DNA from: Bacteroidales bacterium
GTDB lineage: Bacteria > Bacteroidota > Bacteroidia > Bacteroidales > VadinHA17
Direction: 5' to 3'
DNA length: 63,248 bases
Assembly: GCA_011620595.1 (NCBI GenBank)
Contig: WOYX01000007.1
Coordinates: forward strand, 4,989 to 68,236
The notes under the pieces are model-generated. The model saw nothing but the letters and a program-made list of their open reading frames with translations. It was not told the origin of the DNA and searched no databases. The position numbers were made by a program, and so were the translations under genes. Below, in pieces: positions 60,630 through 63,248 of the stretch (the stretch's first letter is position 1; every line of letters starts with the position of its first letter).

Positions 60630-61334
60630 ATGGAAGAAAAAACTTATTCTATGCCACGAATCGGCGACAAAGCACCGGAATTCAAGGCAGTAACAACACA
60701 GGGCGAAATCAACTTCCCGGCCGATTACTCAGGTAGTTGGGTGATCCTCTTCAGTCATCCGGCTGACTTCACCCCGGTATGTACATCGGAGTTCATGACC
60801 TTTGCCACTATGGCTGAGAAATTTGAAAAAGCCAACACGAAACTTGTGGGTCTTTCAGTTGACGGACTCTACAGTCATATCGCATGGCTGCGTACCATCA
60901 GAGAGAAGATAGAGTACAAGGGAATGAAGGATGTGGAAGTGAAGTTCCCGCTCATAGAGGATATCACAATGGAAGTAGCCCGCAAATACGGTATGATAAT
61001 GCCGGGTGAGGCCACAACCAAAGCTGTGAGAGCAGTCTTCTTCATTGACCCGAAGGGTATAATCCGTACCATCATTTATTATCCTCTCAACCTCGGCCGT
61101 AACTTCGAAGAGCTGTACAGGGTAGCCATCGGCCTTCAGACAGCTGATGCTTTCTCGGTTTCTCTTCCGGCCGACTGGCAGCCGGGCGACGATGTGATCG
61201 TTCCCACTGCCGGATCATGCGGTGTGGCCAGGGAGCGTATGGAGAGCAAGGATGAGATGACCTGCTACGACTGGTTCTTCTGCACCAAGAAGCTGGACAA
61301 GGAAAAGGTTCTCAGCACTATCCTGAAGAAATAA
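60630..61334 (+). CDS. Peroxiredoxin of the Prx6 type
   Basis: The 234-residue protein reduces hydrogen peroxide and alkyl peroxides. The peroxidatic Cys51 is in PADFTPVCTSEF, and the tail carries Cys197, Cys212 and Cys218 (CYDWFFC), as in the archaeal Prx6-type thioredoxin peroxidases where the C-terminal cysteines act in resolution. Such proteins form rings. It lies in the PerR cluster, but with a 221-base gap before it and its own likely promoter; a weak 11-base palindrome lies at 60597-60607. Confidence 0.93.
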   Translation: MEEKTYSMPRIGDKAPEFKAVTTQGEINFPADYSGSWVILFSHPADFTPVCTSEFMTFATMAEKFEKANTKLVGLSVDGLYSHIAWLRTIREKIEYKGMKDVEVKFPLIEDITMEVARKYGMIMPGEATTKAVRAVFFIDPKGIIRTIIYYPLNLGRNFEELYRVAIGLQTADAFSVSLPADWQPGDDVIVPTAGSCGVARERMESKDEMTCYDWFFCTKKLDKEKVLSTILKK

Positions 61335-61359
61335 TCAGCGCAGTGTAACTTTTGTAATG

Positions 61360-61393
61360 CAGCGACGCCCCGTCCGGGTGTCGCTGTTTTTTT
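61360..61393 (+). terminator. Rho-independent terminator after the peroxiredoxin gene
   Basis: A stem of 10-11 bp (61360-61370 with 61376-61386) and a 5-base loop are followed by TTTTTTT at 61387-61393. It ends the peroxiredoxin transcript and abuts the stop codon of the convergent asnB gene. Confidence 0.88.
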
Positions 61394-63057
61394 CAGTATG
61401 ACTGTTTATGAACACTCCTTACTGCACGTCCTGACGGTTCATTCTGGTTGCGGAAGGCCTCATCCCAGGCCAGCGCCTCTGCACTGCTGCAGGCCACCGA
61501 AGGGACCGAAGGGACCGTCCGGGCAGCGGCCTCGGAAGGAAAATGATCAGCAAAGATTGACCTGTAGTAATACTCCTCCTTTGTCAGCGGTGTGTTAAAG
61601 GGAAACCGGTATCCGGCAGTGGCCATCATCTCATCAGTCACCAGTTGTGACGTGAGTTCCCTCAGAGTGTCAATCCAGTTATATCCCACACCGTCGGAGA
61701 ACTGCTCCTTCTGTCTCCATACCACCTCCTGCGGCAGGTAATCCTCAAAGGCCTTGCGGATGATCCACTTCTCCATCCTGCCATTACCCGTCATCTTATC
61801 TGCAGGGTTCATGCGCATCGCTACATCCAGAAACTCCTTGTCGAGGAAGGGTACACGGCACTCCACGCCCCAGGCAGCCAGTGACTTGTTAGCCCTGAGA
61901 CAGTCGTACAGGTGCAGCCTGCTTATCTTGCGCACCGTCTCTTCGTGCAGCTCACGAGGTCCCGGCGCCCTGTGGAAATACAGATATCCGCCAAAAACCT
62001 CGTCGGCACCCTCGCCCGATAACACCATCTTCACGCCCATAGACTTTATCACCCTTGCCATCAGGTACATCGGTGTAGAGGCCCGGACAGTGGTGACATC
62101 ATATGTCTCGAGATAATAGATCACATCACGGACGGCATCCAGACCCTCCTGCACCGTTATGCTTATCTCATGATGCACCGTTCCGATATGATCAGCAACC
62201 TTACGCGCAGCAGCCAGATCCGGTGACCCATCCAGCCCGATGGCAAATGAGTGAAGCTGCGGCCACCATGCCTCCGCCTGATCATCCGTTTCAATACGAC
62301 GGGCTGCATACTTCCTGGCGATTGCTGAAATGACTGAGCTGTCGAGACCCCCGGATAGCAATACTCCGTATGGGACATCAGACATCAGCTGGCGGTGAAC
62401 GGCAGCCTCGAGTGAAGTGCGCAGGGCCGTAATATCAGTAACGCAACCCTCAACATTCTCCCATGAGGTCCAGTCGCGATGATACCAACGGATGGGCGAA
62501 CCATCGAGGCTGTAGAGGTAATGCCCGGGAGGAAAAAGCTCTATCTTCTTGCATATGCCCTCCAGAGCCTTAAGCTCTGAAGAGAAGTAGAAGTTGCCAT
62601 GTATATCCCACCCCATGTAAAGCGGGATGATACCGATATGGTCACGCGCCGCCAGGTAGCAGTCGTTAACCTCATCATACAATATGAAGGCGAAGATGCC
62701 ATTCAGATCATCAAGAAACCCGACACCCTTATCGGCATAAAGCGCCAGAATTACTTCGCAATCAGACTGGGTCATGAAATCATATTTTCCCCTGTAACGC
62801 TCCCTTATTTCGCGGTGATTGTAAATCTCTCCGTTGACACCAAGGATTAGCCTGCGGTCTCGGCTGTAGAGCGGCTGGCCGCCCGACTGAGGGTCAACGA
62901 TTGACAGCCTCTCATGGGCAATGATGGCCCTCTCGCCGCAGTAGATCCCTGACCAGTCGGGACCGCGATGCCGCAGCTTCTTAGACATCTCCAAAACCTT
63001 CGGCCGCAGCTCCTCAGCCTGCACCTTCAAATCAAAAACACCAATAATCCCGCACAT
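61393..63057 (-). CDS. asnB: Asparagine synthetase B, glutamine-hydrolysing
   Basis: AsnB makes asparagine from aspartate, glutamine and ATP. The 554-residue protein begins Met-Cys-Gly-Ile, so Cys2 is the glutaminase nucleophile, and residues 2-190 form the Ntn-type domain (RHRGPDWSG, GEIYNHRE). The synthetase half has the PP-loop LLSGGLDSS (about residues 231-239), SGEGADE and the C-terminal conserved lobe. Its last codons overlap the peroxiredoxin terminator by one base. The upstream region has a possible minus-strand -7 box at 63090-63097. Confidence 0.96.
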   Translation of the reverse strand: MCGIIGVFDLKVQAEELRPKVLEMSKKLRHRGPDWSGIYCGERAIIAHERLSIVDPQSGGQPLYSRDRRLILGVNGEIYNHREIRERYRGKYDFMTQSDCEVILALYADKGVGFLDDLNGIFAFILYDEVNDCYLAARDHIGIIPLYMGWDIHGNFYFSSELKALEGICKKIELFPPGHYLYSLDGSPIRWYHRDWTSWENVEGCVTDITALRTSLEAAVHRQLMSDVPYGVLLSGGLDSSVISAIARKYAARRIETDDQAEAWWPQLHSFAIGLDGSPDLAAARKVADHIGTVHHEISITVQEGLDAVRDVIYYLETYDVTTVRASTPMYLMARVIKSMGVKMVLSGEGADEVFGGYLYFHRAPGPRELHEETVRKISRLHLYDCLRANKSLAAWGVECRVPFLDKEFLDVAMRMNPADKMTGNGRMEKWIIRKAFEDYLPQEVVWRQKEQFSDGVGYNWIDTLRELTSQLVTDEMMATAGYRFPFNTPLTKEEYYYRSIFADHFPSEAAARTVPSVPSVACSSAEALAWDEAFRNQNEPSGRAVRSVHKQSY

Positions 63058-63193
63058 ATAACAAATAATGATTTGTGAATTTTAGGGAGCAAAAATATCA
63101 ATATTTATTATGTGATGATTATTTTATAGATATATTTTACATTTTTTATTTTTTTGGTTAATGTTTTATATTATCCCCGGGTTACAAGTCCAT

Positions 63194-63248
63194 AAGGTCT
63201 GAAGGTCTGAAGGTCTGAAGGTCTGAAGGTCTGAAGGTCTGAAGGTCT
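63194..63248. repeat. Octanucleotide repeat GAAGGTCT, about seven copies, running off the window end
   Basis: Six exact copies of GAAGGTCT (63201-63248) and a partial first one lie about 137 bases upstream of the asnB start. The reverse complement is AGACCTTC, the core of the tract at 41961. The array may continue beyond the window. Confidence 0.97.

Overview
The window looks like chromosomal DNA from a free-living, probably anaerobic to microaerophilic member of the Bacteroidetes (Bacteroidales/Marinilabiliales type). Evidence: promoters of the form TTTG-N(17-22)-TAnnTTTG, almost no Shine-Dalgarno sites, many lipoprotein signal peptides, a SufBCDSE order followed by a DUF59 protein, GH20/GH92/GH36 glycosidases, a Bacteroidetes-type sirtuin, and HydF, the [FeFe]-hydrogenase maturation GTPase. 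GC is moderate and even. There is no phage, integrase, insertion sequence or CRISPR array. This is a mostly ordinary chromosomal segment with unusual domain fusions and short intergenic tandem repeats.

Layout. 0-5.5 kb: initiator tRNA (minus), aldo/keto reductase, superoxide-reductase-like protein, PH-domain protein, M1 aminopeptidase lipoprotein and a small YqaE/Pmp3 membrane protein. 5.5-8.9 kb: a formyltransferase/polysaccharide deacetylase pair, a frameshifted gene remnant and a propeller-like lipoprotein. 9.2-16 kb: the sufBCDSE-DUF59 iron-sulfur assembly operon, then queG, whose product carries two [4Fe-4S] clusters. 16-22.4 kb: a nucleotide pyrophosphatase-like lipoprotein, an exported isochorismatase-like protein, an AlkD-like protein, a cNMP-domain/aspartase fusion and an ECF-like/THEP1 fusion. 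22.4-30.8 kb: Tat-exported TIM-barrel isomerase and Gfo/Idh oxidoreductase, a NapC/NrfH-like tetraheme cytochrome fused to a SUMF1 domain, a nucleoside-hydrolase/FmdE fusion, a GH20 hexosaminidase and a BASS transporter. 30.9-40.4 kb: nitronate monooxygenase, serpin remnant, Nudix hydrolase, HesA/MoeB-like protein, decayed TPR gene, SDR/epimerase pair and M6/M28 peptidases. 40.6-48.4 kb: a small unknown protein, a zinc-less sirtuin, an exported Pcm, a coiled-coil nuclease-like protein, HydF, a heme-tagged outer-membrane barrel and a pentaheme cytochrome. 48.8-63.2 kb: a histidine ammonia-lyase with an Ala-Cys-Gly cofactor tripeptide, a DUF6340-like lipoprotein, GH92 and alpha-galactosidase, DsbD, a PerR-DPSL-peroxiredoxin oxidative-stress cluster and asparagine synthetase.

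How the genes fit together. Three themes recur. First, iron-sulfur and oxygen defence: Suf, QueG, HydF, SOR-like protein, PerR, DPSL-like ferritin, peroxiredoxin and DsbD. The PerR gene has a consensus promoter followed by a perfect 7-1-7 palindrome five bases before its start codon. Second, envelope electron transfer: a tetraheme/SUMF1 fusion, a pentaheme cytochrome and a monoheme beta-barrel. Third, scavenging of glycans, peptides and nucleosides by exported hydrolases.

The strongest candidates for undescribed biology are the fusion proteins (tetraheme-SUMF1, ECF-like-THEP1, nucleoside hydrolase-FmdE), the heme-tagged barrel with its cytochrome neighbour, and the structured leader of the ammonia-lyase. 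No single multi-gene system could be shown to be new from sequence alone.
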